64,000 nt of DNA from contig CBDCYP010000001.1 of NCBI GenBank assembly GCA_965224235.1, forward strand, positions 930,001 to 994,000. Reading direction: 5' to 3'. Positions 18,481 through 27,777 of the stretch are shown here, in pieces. Position 1 is the stretch's first letter, and the number at the start of each line of letters is the position of its first letter. A program made the translations under genes and the position numbers. Origin of the DNA: G958295935 sp965224235. Its GTDB lineage: Bacteria; Chloroflexota; Dehalococcoidia; Lucifugimonadales; Lucifugimonadaceae. The notes beneath the pieces are model-generated. The model was given only the letters and a program-made list of their open reading frames with translations. It searched no databases and was not told the DNA's origin.

Positions 18481-18660
18481 TTACGATTCATTTCTGGTTC
18501 ATTTCGCGCTCGTTTCGCATTATTGATCTTAATATGATATTGATCTAAGGCTTATTTACAATTTCATTTCAGACCCATTTTCGCCTGAATGTTCGCTGGA
18601 ATGCCGGGGGAAGGCGCGGAAACGCCAGCCTTTTGACACGGGCTACTCGTGGGCGTCCGC

Positions 18661-18762
18661 CGACGCGCGCGTGGGTTTAACACGCAGTGGGCGCATATCC
18701 GGTTCGGTGAGTGGTGGCTGTGTCGAGGCAGACGCTTTCGAACGGGCGACGCAAATCCTGGC
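18661..18762 (+). pseudogene. N-terminal xdhC fragment
   Basis: Gapless match to 16251-16352 of the intact xdhC, encoding GLTRSGRISGSVSGGCVEAD versus LCVTRSGRMSGSVSGGCVEAD. Similarity is lost on both sides and a stop follows soon after. With the intact gene it brackets the Fic gene, which suggests a duplication or recombination scar. Confidence 0.85.
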
Positions 18763-18813
18763 TAGAGGCGTCCCGTAATCGGTAACGTCCTTATTGGACA
18801 CCCGGTAAAACGT

Positions 18814-19794
18814 CTACGTGGCCGGTTTAAGCGAGTAGCCGGCGGGCGCCTGCTCGAACTTTTCCTTGCACCCAAGAGAGCAGAAGTGGAAGGTACTCTC
18901 GTTGTAGTCGGTGAGGTACCGGGACCCGGCCACTTTGACCGTCATATTGCAGATGGGATCTATGGACTCGAGGTCGGTGGCCTGAACCGCGTGCGCCAGC
19001 GAAACCTCTTTGCTACCGGCACGCATCCGCTGGACGATCTCGGTCAAAATACTTAGCGCGATCTCTTCCGGCGTCTCAGCCCCTATATCCACGCCTGCCG
19101 GATACTTGACTATTTGCAGCGCCTCGGGAGAAACACCCTTGCCCAGGAGATAGTCGATGACCGTCCGTCCTCTTCGCGGGCTGGCAACCAGTCCTACATA
19201 ACTGGCTTGACTGCCAAGTACCTCTTCCAGAGCCTCCTCGTCGTAGTGCCCCGCCGTGGCGACTACCACATAGCTGCGGAGTCCAATTATTGCCCTTACG
19301 GCTTCCAGCTCTTGAACCAGGGTGTCGGCGTTCGGGAACAACTCTGCGGTGGCAGACGGGTCGCATGCGGTAACCCGAAACCCAAGGCTGTCGCCCAGCA
19401 CAACCAGGCTGCGGGCCATGGGCGACTGACCGATCACCACCAGTTCGGGCTTGGGCAAGCAAGGCTCCAGGTAGATAGCCAAGGTTCCTTCACTCCGGCA
19501 CGTCATGGGAATGAGCACGGTCCCTTCCAGCCCAACGTCTACGTCTTCCGGATTGGGCGCCAAAAGGACCAGCCGGCTCTGACCGTCCTGCAACGCCTTG
19601 AGCGATTCCCGGGTAACCAATGGCTGAGCGCAACTGCCGCCGACCCAGCCATTGAAGCTTCCGTCTGGCTGGACGATGGCCTTGGCCCCCGGTTTTGCCG
19701 ACGTGGGCGGCTTACAGGCTACAACGGTCGCAAGAACGAACGGCTTGCCGCGTTCCTTTAGAACCGTGGCTTGTTCCAACAAGTCATCGAACAT
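18814..19794 (-). CDS. XdhC family protein with C-terminal YHS metal-binding domain
   Basis: 326 residues. The N-terminal XdhC/CoxI domain (KPFVLATVVACKPPTSAKPG, GSCAQPLV) is followed by the XdhC Rossmann domain (LVVIGQSPMARSLVVLGDSL, YVGLVASPRRG). Residues about 280-325 are a YHS domain (DPICNMTV, later FHFCSLGCKEKFE), known for metal binding in heavy-metal proteins. It lies 114 bp downstream of coxL on the same strand. The joined YHS domain hints at copper or other metal delivery to the Cu-Mo site of CO dehydrogenase; that is inference. Confidence 0.87.
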   Translation of the reverse strand: MFDDLLEQATVLKERGKPFVLATVVACKPPTSAKPGAKAIVQPDGSFNGWVGGSCAQPLVTRESLKALQDGQSRLVLLAPNPEDVDVGLEGTVLIPMTCRSEGTLAIYLEPCLPKPELVVIGQSPMARSLVVLGDSLGFRVTACDPSATAELFPNADTLVQELEAVRAIIGLRSYVVVATAGHYDEEALEEVLGSQASYVGLVASPRRGRTVIDYLLGKGVSPEALQIVKYPAGVDIGAETPEEIALSILTEIVQRMRAGSKEVSLAHAVQATDLESIDPICNMTVKVAGSRYLTDYNESTFHFCSLGCKEKFEQAPAGYSLKPAT

Positions 19795-19908
19795 TTTGGG
19801 CTACCTGGTCCGGCTGGCGATCGCAGGCCGTTTTGATTGACGGCCTGCTCGCCGGCTCAGAAGACTTCCCGCGATGGGCGACTCACTATGCCCGCCGTAG
19901 ACCCACCG

Positions 19909-22272
19909 CTACTCGGTCACCCCGTTTTCCCGCAGGATCTTCCACACCTTGTCCGGGGTAATCGGGATGTCGATATTGCGAACGCCCAGATGCCATAAGG
20001 CATCCACAACAGCGTTTGCGATGGCAGGCGGAGCGCCCACAGTGGCCGACTCACCGATGCCCTTGGCGCCGAGAGGATGATGCGGAGACGGGGTACAGGT
20101 CTTGTCGGTCTCCCACAATGGTGTCTCGACAGCGGTTGGCACCAGATAGTCCATGAAGGTGCTGGTGAGGTTCTGGCCGTTCTCGTCGTAGACGATCTCC
20201 TCGTAGAGGGCTGGCGCCAGACCCATCGTCAAACCGCCGTGGACCTGTCCTTCGACAATCATCGGGTTAATGATGTTCCCGCAGTCGTCTACAGCCACAA
20301 AGCGGCGGACCTTGACCTCGCCAGTCCCCTTATCGATGTCCACGACGCAGATGTAGCTGCCAAAGGGGTAGGTAAGGTTGGGAGGGTCGTATGAAGAGTG
20401 GGCCTCCAGCCCGGCCTCCATGCCCGGCGGGTGGTCGGTGTAAGCGGCGAAAGCGATTTCCTGAATGGTCTTGACCTGAGACGGAGCGTTGCGCACAAAG
20501 AATTTGCCCGGCTCCCACTCCAGATCATCCTCGGCGACGTCGAGCAGGTAGCTGGCGATCGCTTTGGCTTTGGCTCGAATCTTCCGGGCTGCGACAGCCG
20601 CCGCTGCGCCGGCGGTGGGAGTGCTGCGGCTGGCATACGTCCCCAGTCCGTAAGGGGCCGTATCCGTGTCCCCCTCTTCCACGGCAATGTCACCTACGGG
20701 GATACCCAGTTCCTCGGCGATTATCTGGGCGTAGGTGGTCTCGTGCCCCTGTCCCTGTGAGCGAGTGCCGAACCGGGCCATTGCCTTGCCGGTTGGGTGT
20801 ATTCGAATGTCGGCGCTGTCGAACATCTTGATGCCCAGGATGTCGAAGTGACGTGACGGCCCGGCGCCCACGATCTCAGTGAAGCTGGAAATGCCGATAC
20901 CCATCAGCTCTCCCTGCTCCCGCTTCTCGGCCTGCTCGCGACGCAGGTCTTCGTAACCGATGATGTCCATGGCCTTTTCAAGCGCGCCGTGATAGTCGCC
21001 GCTGTCGTAGTCCCAACCCAACACCGATCTATAAGGGAAGGCGTCCGGCTTGATGAAATTCTTCATGCGAAACTCGGCCGGGTCGATCCCTAGTTCGTGG
21101 GCCACGATGTCCGCCATTCGCTCCACTGCGTACACCGCTTCGGTGACGCGGAAGGAGCAGCGGTAGGCGATTCCACCGGGAGGCTTGTTGGTGTAAACGC
21201 CGTCTACCTCGATGAAGGCGTCTTTGAAGTCGTAGGAGCCCGTGCAGATACTGAACAGGCCGGCCGGGAACTTGGATGGGTTCGCCGCCGCGTCGGTATA
21301 GCCGTGATCGGCCACGGTTTTGATCCGCAGGGCTTCCATCGTCCCGTCATTGCGGGCAGCAACTTCGGCGGATATGTGGTAGTCCCGGGCGAAGGAGTCG
21401 GCTATGAGGTTCTCCATGCGGTCCTCGACCCACTTCACGGGAGCGCCGGTGAGGAAGGAAGCGGCAATGGCCAAGACGTAGCCGGGGTAGACCGGCACCT
21501 TGCCGCCGAAGCCGCCGCCAATATCCGGAGATATGACCCGGATCTTGTGCTCCGCCAGTCCCAGGTGCCCGGCCACCAGGGCCAGGACGGTCCTGATGGC
21601 GTGAGGAGCCTGGGTAGTCATCCACACGGTCAGTTTTTCTGCTACCGAATCCCACTGGGCCACACAGCCGCAAGTCTCAATGGAGGAGACGTGGATACGC
21701 GGTATATAGATGTCTTCTTTGACAGTGATGTCGCTCTCGTGGAATGCCTGGTCGGTACTGTTCCGGTCGCCGGCCTCCCAGTGCCAAATGTGGTTGCTCT
21801 TGTCCTCTTTGTCTTCCCTGACAATGGTTGCGTCCGGCTCCAGGGCCTTGATGGGATTGACCACGGCCGGCAAAGGATCGTACTCCACCTCCACCGCGTT
21901 GACGCCGTCGGCGGCGGTGTAACGGTCGGTGGCCAGCACGGCCGCCACCTCTTGCCCGTCAAACATGACGGTATCGACCGGCAGGACCATCTGGGTATCG
22001 CCCATCAAGGTGGGCATCCAGGCCAGGTTGTACTGTTCCAGGTCCTTTCCGGTTATGACTGCCAAGACCCCCGGGATAGCCAGAGCTTTCTCGGTGTTTA
22101 TGTTGGTGATCCGTGCATGCGCCACCGGGCTGCGCACGATGTCCAGGTGGAGCATCCCGGGAAGTTTGACGTCGTCGACGTAGTTGCCCTTGCCCCGGAT
22201 GAAACGTGCGTCCTCCTTACGGGGGACCGAGTGTCCCATACCGCCGATTTCGGGCGGTGTTCGCATAGTCAT
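19909..22272 (-). CDS. coxL: Aerobic (form I) CO dehydrogenase, large molybdopterin subunit
   Basis: 787 residues of the xanthine oxidase molybdenum-binding family. AYRCSFR at 369-375 is the form I CoxL signature, and Cys372 would carry the S-Cu-S-Mo centre. GGGFGGK near 252-258 and PLGAKGIGESATVG near the C terminus (active-site Glu) are present. The enzyme oxidises CO with water to CO2, passing electrons through CoxS and CoxM to quinone. Start ATG 22272 overlaps the coxS stop in TAATG. Length and gene order (M-S-L) fit the family. The signature makes form I more likely than the form II relatives common in Chloroflexota. Confidence 0.93.
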   Translation of the reverse strand: MTMRTPPEIGGMGHSVPRKEDARFIRGKGNYVDDVKLPGMLHLDIVRSPVAHARITNINTEKALAIPGVLAVITGKDLEQYNLAWMPTLMGDTQMVLPVDTVMFDGQEVAAVLATDRYTAADGVNAVEVEYDPLPAVVNPIKALEPDATIVREDKEDKSNHIWHWEAGDRNSTDQAFHESDITVKEDIYIPRIHVSSIETCGCVAQWDSVAEKLTVWMTTQAPHAIRTVLALVAGHLGLAEHKIRVISPDIGGGFGGKVPVYPGYVLAIAASFLTGAPVKWVEDRMENLIADSFARDYHISAEVAARNDGTMEALRIKTVADHGYTDAAANPSKFPAGLFSICTGSYDFKDAFIEVDGVYTNKPPGGIAYRCSFRVTEAVYAVERMADIVAHELGIDPAEFRMKNFIKPDAFPYRSVLGWDYDSGDYHGALEKAMDIIGYEDLRREQAEKREQGELMGIGISSFTEIVGAGPSRHFDILGIKMFDSADIRIHPTGKAMARFGTRSQGQGHETTYAQIIAEELGIPVGDIAVEEGDTDTAPYGLGTYASRSTPTAGAAAAVAARKIRAKAKAIASYLLDVAEDDLEWEPGKFFVRNAPSQVKTIQEIAFAAYTDHPPGMEAGLEAHSSYDPPNLTYPFGSYICVVDIDKGTGEVKVRRFVAVDDCGNIINPMIVEGQVHGGLTMGLAPALYEEIVYDENGQNLTSTFMDYLVPTAVETPLWETDKTCTPSPHHPLGAKGIGESATVGAPPAIANAVVDALWHLGVRNIDIPITPDKVWKILRENGVTE

Positions 22273-22754
22273 TACGCACTCCTCTCACGTAGCTTTCCAG
22301 CAGCAGATTGGTAGGCTTTGACGATGTTTACGTACCCCGTACAACGGCACAGGTTGCCTGAAATGGCCTTCCGAATCTCATCATCGGATGGATCGGAATT
22401 GTCTTGCAGAAACGCCGCGCCGGTCATCATCATCCCGGGAGTACAGAAGCCGCATTGCAAACCGTGTTCTTCGGTAAAGGCCTCCTGGATGGGGTGGAGC
22501 GCTCCATCCTGTTCCAGGCCCTCCACGGTGCTCACCGCTCGGCCATTGGCCTGGACGGCAAAAATGGTGCACGACTTGACGGGCCTCCCATCCATAGTGA
22601 TGGTGCATGCGCCGCAGTGCGTCGTATCACAACCGATGTGAGTTCCGGTAAGACCCAGTGTCTCGCGAATGAAGTGGACCAGCAGGAGTCTGGGTTCCAC
22701 TTCCGCGGTCTGTTCTTCTCCGTTGACTGTTACCTTGATCTGAACTGTGGTCAT
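22272..22754 (-). CDS. coxS: CO dehydrogenase, [2Fe-2S] small subunit
   Basis: 160 residues. The plant-type [2Fe-2S] cluster is bound by Cys42, 47, 50 and 62 (GCDTTHCGAC and the later SC). The second cluster lies in QCGFC (101, 104) and LCRC (136, 138). The protein relays electrons between the molybdenum centre of CoxL and the FAD of CoxM. It is the middle gene of the coxMSL operon, 37 bp after coxM and overlapping coxL by one base. Confidence 0.93.
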   Translation of the reverse strand: MTTVQIKVTVNGEEQTAEVEPRLLLVHFIRETLGLTGTHIGCDTTHCGACTITMDGRPVKSCTIFAVQANGRAVSTVEGLEQDGALHPIQEAFTEEHGLQCGFCTPGMMMTGAAFLQDNSDPSDDEIRKAISGNLCRCTGYVNIVKAYQSAAGKLRERSA

Positions 22755-22791
22755 GTTCGATCTCCAGGGGCGGGCGAGGCTGTGCGCGCCA

Positions 22792-23655
22792 CTAGCTGAC
22801 TCGCTCTAATGCCAGGCGGAGGGCTCGACCAGCTAGCACTCGCACCATATCACGCTTGTATTCCTCGGAACCTCGCAGGTCCGCGGACGGCTGAGCCTCC
22901 TCAGACGCCAGTCGCGCGGCCTCGCGAATGGTTTCGTCATCCGGCTTTTTGCCCACCAGGAAGGACTCGGCAGAGCTGGCCTTGACGGGTATCGGGCCGG
23001 CGTTGGTAAGGCCGATACCCGCTTGCTGGCACACTCCATCGGCCAGGGTGATCACGACGGCTACACCAGCGGTAGCGTAATCGCCCACCTTTCGCTCGAG
23101 CTTGAGGTATGCGCCGCCGCTGCCCTGCGGGGGTATAGGAATTCTGATTTCGGTGAGGATTTCCCCCTGATTGAGGGCAGTGACAAGAGGTCCTTCAAAA
23201 AAGTCGGATACCGGTATTACCCGCTCTCCGGCGGACCCTACGGCAGCCACCAGTGCCCCAAGAGCCAGCATCGTAGCGGGATGATCGTTGGCCGGATCCC
23301 CGTGCGCCAGATTGCCGCCAACGGTAGCCATGTTGCGCACCAATGGGTCGGCGATAACGGAAGTTGTGTCGTGGAGGATTGGATACTTGGTCTGGACGAC
23401 TTCCGAGCCGTCCAGGTCCGACTCCCGCGTGAGGCTCCCAATGCGAAGGCAGCAGTCGTCTTCGTTGATGTCAGCCAAACCGGCTATCCGGTTGATATCT
23501 ACAACGTATGCGGGGAAGGCCAGCTGTAGCTTCATCAGCGGGATCAGGCTTTGGCCCCCGGCTAGCGCCGAGGCTTCGGGACCGTGATCCTCAAGTAAGG
23601 AAATCGCCTCATCCAGCGTTTCCGGGGCAAAATACTCAAATTGGGGTGGAATCAC
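22792..23655 (-). CDS. coxM: CO dehydrogenase, FAD-binding medium subunit
   Basis: 287 residues, GTG start preceded by AAGGAGGG. The FAD-binding signatures are AGGQSLIPLMKLQLAFP near residue 32 and TVGGNLAHGDPANDHP near 110, followed by the CO_deh_flav_C domain. It accepts electrons from CoxS and passes them to the respiratory chain. First gene of the operon. The promoter should lie in the 240 bp up to 23896, where I see no clear boxes. Confidence 0.93.
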   Translation of the reverse strand: MIPPQFEYFAPETLDEAISLLEDHGPEASALAGGQSLIPLMKLQLAFPAYVVDINRIAGLADINEDDCCLRIGSLTRESDLDGSEVVQTKYPILHDTTSVIADPLVRNMATVGGNLAHGDPANDHPATMLALGALVAAVGSAGERVIPVSDFFEGPLVTALNQGEILTEIRIPIPPQGSGGAYLKLERKVGDYATAGVAVVITLADGVCQQAGIGLTNAGPIPVKASSAESFLVGKKPDDETIREAARLASEEAQPSADLRGSEEYKRDMVRVLAGRALRLALERVS

Positions 23656-23896
23656 GAGACCCTCCTTATACTGGCCGGGAGTTTATAACGTATCCGAGTT
23701 TGGGGAAAGTCAACCCAACTTGCCGCGGAAAACTTCGGCAGCCATCCCCTTCCGGGTCCAACGGCCTGTCGCGCGGCCCAGTCCGGCTGACGATTTGCCG
23801 GGGATTCGCGACTGCGAGGAGCGCTCAGGTCAGCTCTGTCGGCGAATCAACAGAATTCTGATCTCGTTCACAGGAACAGTCCTTTGGACGACGATT

Positions 23897-24328
23897 TCAT
23901 AGAAGAGTCGTCGAGATATCAGCACCTGCGATGCGGAGCAGTTGGCGTCGGATGGTTTTGCTGTCCGCCGCCAAATCCACAGCGCCTCCGACGCAATTCG
24001 GGTCGTCCATCGCCGCGTGGATTGCGTCTAGCAGCTTGGGCGGCACGATCACGTCCGCGTCGACGAAGACAAGCACGTCCCCCTCAGCATGACGCGCCCC
24101 TGTGTTTCGAGCGCGCGCAACCCCCTGCGCCGACTCGTGTACCTCCGTCGCTCCCTTGCCGCGAGCGACGGCAGCCGTCCCATCGTTACTATTGTTGTCG
24201 ACGACGATCACGTCAGTGTCGACTTCGGAGCGAGCACGCAGGCGCGCCGCGGCAGTCTGGATCGAATTCAGAGTCGCCGCGAGGTAGGCCTCCTCGTTGA
24301 AGGCGGGAACGATGATCGTGAGTTTCAT
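23897..24328 (-). pseudogene. Glycosyltransferase family 2, C-terminally truncated
   Basis: 143 residues. The GT-A fold start is clear: TIIVPAFNEEAYLAATLNSI, VIVVDNNSNDGTAAVA, then GDVLVFVDADVIVPP with a DxD-like metal site. Relatives continue for another 80-100 residues with an acceptor-binding half and membrane-contact helices. Here the frame ends after GGAVDLAADSKTIRRQLL. Probably inactive or only a domain remnant. Confidence 0.75.
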
Positions 24329-24787
24329 GGATGCCTGGAGCGCCGCGGCAACATCATGTGGAACAGTGTCCCGCGTGCGAATGCTCCTCGTTAGTCTGTC
24401 CGCACGGGTAATACGCCTTTGATCTATGAGGTTAACTTACGATGTCAGACGTGCCGCGCGTTCATCTGAAACTGGCTTACGGAGGGGCGGCCGACGAGGT
24501 CAGCGAGTAGCTGACGGTGATCAGAGTGACATCCGAGCGACTCTGGAGAAGATGAAGTCCCTGGACTTTTCTAACTAGCGCCCATCGCGACGAGGCGCCG
24601 CCAAACCGATAGGGATTGCCGCCACCGGGCGCGTCGGCAAGCTGTACTAATGCACGGAGGTATAGCGCCGCCGGTCACTCTCGCCGCCTCACGCGGCAAG
24701 GCGCGCTCCGCTAAGTGAACGAGCGGATTAAACAGCGGCGCCTGGTCTGGGGCGCAGCGGAAAGAGTCTCCCTGGCAACTACTCCGT
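24329..24787. other. Intergenic with no recognisable gene
   Basis: About 460 bp with many stops. A short frame starting at about 24441 (MSDVPRVHLKLAYGG) looks protein-like but stops after roughly 20 codons; identity is unknown. Confidence 0.4.
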
Positions 24788-24918
24788 ATGCGCAACTTTC
24801 GCCTGCTCTGGGGAGCTGGCGCGCTGTCGGCGATTGGCGATCAGTTCGACCTGATTGCGTTCCCCTGGCTTGTCTTGCTGGTTACCGGAGACCCTCTGGT
24901 GGTGGGCCCGGCAATAGC
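24788..24918 (+). pseudogene. N-terminal fragment of an MFS transporter
   Basis: ATG 24788 begins RNFRLLWGAGALSAIGDQFD and LIAFPWLVLLVTGDPLVVG, which is helix 1 and the loop into helix 2 of major-facilitator exporters. After about 44 residues the frame runs into the 3' end of the convergent PhyH gene. The other eleven or so helices are missing. Confidence 0.7.
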
Positions 24919-24949
24919 GGACGACAGACTCAACGTTGGACTGAAGAAA

Positions 24950-25939
24950 CTACGCGCAAGCCGGGTCGTCGGACGGCCAGCGGTTGTAAGCCGGGTCGTT
25001 CTCCCTGGCGAGACGCTCGCGTGTGTCTCTCCATTCCTGTGCCCACACCTCCGCGTCGCGAAGCTCCATCTCCGGGCGCTCCCTGCTCCGAGCCACGAAT
25101 CCAGGAAAGGCCGCTCTCCCCGTATGCTGGCCGATCGGGTTGTAGCGGAGATCCATACTCCACCTGATCCGGTCGCCCCTGTTCGGGAGCGAGCCGTGGC
25201 AGGTCAGCCGATGCATAAACAGCACGCTACCTCGCCGCATCGGCATCGGAAGGGCGTGCCCAATCCGGAACAGCTCTTCAGGTATGTGCAGCAGCCCGGG
25301 CGGGGAGGTTGCCGCACCTCCCGGGCAGTGTTGGTACAACCCCTCTGAGTGGCTTCGCGGCACTAAGTGGAGGCATCCGGCCTCCTCGTCGGCATCCCAT
25401 ACCGGAAACCAGACGGTCAGTATCTCCGAGTCGTCCGCCTCCATCGTAACGACTCCGCTGTCCTGGTGCCACGGGGTCGCGCCCAACTGGACACCACCCG
25501 TCTCAGGATTGACTGGCGTGAGCGCTTCTGGCGGCTTGAGCCGCACGTGCTGCGTCGGATTCGAGTATATCTCCGGCCCGATGATCGACTCGACCGCGTC
25601 CAATAGCGGCGACGAGGTCAAGACGTCAAACACCGCCGGCCCGTGCCACATCGGAGTGTCGTAGGTGATGTTCTTCTGTGGAAGCGAGAAGTCAAAGTAC
25701 TGGGAGTGAACCTTGCCGCTTTCCTGGTAGACCCTGGTCAGACGCTCGCCGAATTCCATCCCGGCGTATGTCGATCCGATAACTCCCTGGTCGTGCAACT
25801 CCCGGGTAAGGTCGTCCAGCACCGTCCCGTACTCGGCCTCCAGCGGTCCCAGCACTTCCTCCGGGTCGATCACGTCTTCGACGACGACGTAACCCTCTTG
25901 GTGGAAATGCTCCAGTTGTTCGTCATTGAGCCGTGTCAT
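24950..25939 (-). CDS. Phytanoyl-CoA dioxygenase (PhyH) family oxygenase
   Basis: 329 residues, a double-stranded beta-helix Fe(II)/2-oxoglutarate oxygenase. Metal ligands are His158 and Asp160 (PWHQDSG) and distal His248 (TCHGSLPN), with a nearby Arg for 2-oxoglutarate. Expanded PhyH families are a hallmark of SAR202-type Chloroflexota and are thought to hydroxylate recalcitrant organic matter. The substrate is unknown. The gene looks complete; its 3' end abuts the MFS fragment. Confidence 0.88.
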   Translation of the reverse strand: MTRLNDEQLEHFHQEGYVVVEDVIDPEEVLGPLEAEYGTVLDDLTRELHDQGVIGSTYAGMEFGERLTRVYQESGKVHSQYFDFSLPQKNITYDTPMWHGPAVFDVLTSSPLLDAVESIIGPEIYSNPTQHVRLKPPEALTPVNPETGGVQLGATPWHQDSGVVTMEADDSEILTVWFPVWDADEEAGCLHLVPRSHSEGLYQHCPGGAATSPPGLLHIPEELFRIGHALPMPMRRGSVLFMHRLTCHGSLPNRGDRIRWSMDLRYNPIGQHTGRAAFPGFVARSRERPEMELRDAEVWAQEWRDTRERLARENDPAYNRWPSDDPACA

Positions 25940-26138
25940 GCAGCAACTCCCCCGCGGGTATCAGCGTCGTCAGCTCTGCCCAAACGACGTTCGAAATCCT
26001 AATGATACGACTCGGCACATGTCAACGACAAGTACACGTTCGGTGTATCCCGGATGCTCTACGTCCCCTCCTTAAAACCATCCGCCAAACTTCGGCAGGG
26101 CCGCCCCTGGAGACTCGTAGGACCAAACTCTTTCCGCC

Positions 26139-27019
26139 CTACCGGACAGACTCAGGGCAGTGGGCTCCATCGTAGCCCGAGTCCGACGGCGGAGAGCGCA
26201 AAGAGAGTGCAAAGAGGGCGCTGATGGCGGTCAGCACGGCCGATATCTCCACCCGCTTCTTCTTTTTCTCAAGCTGCACGGGTATCGTGGAGAAGACTTC
26301 AAGAAGCTCGTCCACGCTCTCGGCCAGGTAGTACTCGCCGTCAGTGATCTCGGCGACGCGACTGAGGGTCCGCTCGTCCAGCATCAGGAAATTGCTGAAT
26401 CCAAACCCGCCTCGCGAGAAGGTCCCGAAACCGCCCTGCCCGATGCGTCTGTCGATCTCGTCTCTTCCCAGTTGTTCAGTAGTACACCTAAGGAATCTCT
26501 GAACAAGTGGCCGATGCGCTTGGCAGAGCGGAGGTTCCCCCCTCCTGAATCCTCCCCCTTTGGGGGAGGAGGCCAGAACCCTTCGACAAGCTCAGGGCGA
26601 ACGGATTGGAACACGGAGTTGTTCAGAGGTTCCTTAAGTATCGTTGGCTCTGCTGTGCCAAAGCCGATCGTGTACACCCGGACTCCCCGGTCGCGGGCAG
26701 CGCGGGCGGCGACCACCGGGCTCACCCCGCGATTGCTGGCCCCATCTGTCAACAGGACAATAACGTCCGGCTGCAAGCTCTCTTCCAGGCCGACCTGCAC
26801 ACATCCGATCCGAGATGCGTCAATCCCGGCGGTCAGTTCAGCCTCGTTCATGTTCCAGAGCGGCCGGCGGCGACCAGCCGACATGGTGGTCCAACCCGTC
26901 AATTCAGCACGCGCTCTGAAAACGCTAAAGAGGTCCTCCTCATCCTCTGACACAATGCCTTCCAGGTTCGCTCCCCGTAACAACTGCCCGAAAGCTTCAA
27001 CGAAAAGCAAAGACGACAT
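26139..27019 (-). pseudogene. VWA-domain protein interrupted by a 144-bp element and a frameshift
   Basis: The N-terminal segment contains a von Willebrand A core (PDVIVLLTDGASNRG, VRVYTIGFGT). It is cut by the 144-bp element at 26491-26634, which adds in-frame junk. After the element the expected sequence (IDRRIGQGGFGTFSRGGFGF) resumes in another frame. It then joins MLDERTLSRVAEITDGEYYL and the membrane anchor SAVLTAISALFALS. Without the element and one frameshift it would be a membrane-anchored VWA protein of the BatA/YfbK sort. The N terminus also looks shortened. Confidence 0.8.
26491..26634 (-). mobile_element. 144-bp MITE-like element, copy B
   Basis: Ends AGGAATCTCTGAACAA and TTGTTCAGAGGTTCCT, TA on both sides (26489-26490, 26635-26636). 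Inverted relative to copies A and C and of identical length. It sits inside the VWA gene. Confidence 0.88.
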
Positions 27020-27777
27020 GACAGTTGCTCTCTTTCAATCCAATGGCTGTCACGGCGGAGCCGAAAGACTGCAATGTGACCTTAATGGGGTGCAAAAGTC
27101 AATGCGGCTGGCCGGGGTGAAACCGGCAACAACATCCCGCTAATCTAAACGGCCATTGTTTCGACTTTGTTGATGCGCGCTCGTGTATTCATGATGTAGA
27201 GAGGAACGCACATGTTCACTCTTTTACTACGACCACAGAAACTATCTCAGAATTTCGTCATACTCCAAACTCCCGTCATGCTCCAAAACTCCGTCATTCC
27301 CACAAAAAGAGACCGTTGCATTGCTAGCTCCCCAGCCAGTGATTCCCCACTCCATGTCACCTTGTGCGCCCCCATTTCACCCTGAGTACCACTCATGTCA
27401 CCCCGAGCTAAGCCGAGGGGTCTGGGTAAGAGGGGCGAGGCATGTCGTCTGCATGGCTTAAATTCTTCGCTGTGCTCAAAATGACATGTGTCGAGGTTAC
27501 GCAAGGGTCTCCGAAAGCGGGAATCTAAAGAGCGCGAGAGACGCATTTGATTACTCCGGGTGTAGTTTTAAGACAGTTTCTTAGTCAAAGTAAACAGTGT
27601 TCGCCGTGCGATGATAATCGTCCGCATTACATCAACAAACGCTTCAATATAGATGTAAGGCTTGGCCGTATCGGTTCCCCACGCCGGTAGCGCGTCTATC
27701 GGCGTGACCCTGCCACGCAGCCCGCGGCTGGAGTCACTTTCCGGTACGCTGCCAGCGGAAGCCCAAAAGTTTGTATC
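27020..27777. other. Repeat-rich intergenic region
   Basis: No gene. 27265-27300 has three near copies of CGTCAT.CTCCAAA.CTC. 27325-27510 is a dispersed repeat whose reverse complement occurs, split by the IS1182-like element, at 56097-56204 and 57823-57872. It contains TCACCCCGAGCTAAGCCGAG and TCAAAATGACATGTGTCGAG. From about 27540 the sequence turns AT-rich and probably carries the promoter of the PLD-ATPase gene. Confidence 0.65.

Noticed and set aside
21097..22314. 405-codon open frame antisense to coxL
   Set aside because: Composition reflects third-position bias of coxL; no domain-like sequence, and coxL is certain.
24441..24580. LarA-like or other small gene
   Set aside because: Only a short LKLAYGG match before a stop; too weak to name.
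27265..27300. Possible CRISPR-like repeats
   Set aside because: Units are short, irregular and abut one another; they belong to a dispersed repeat region.
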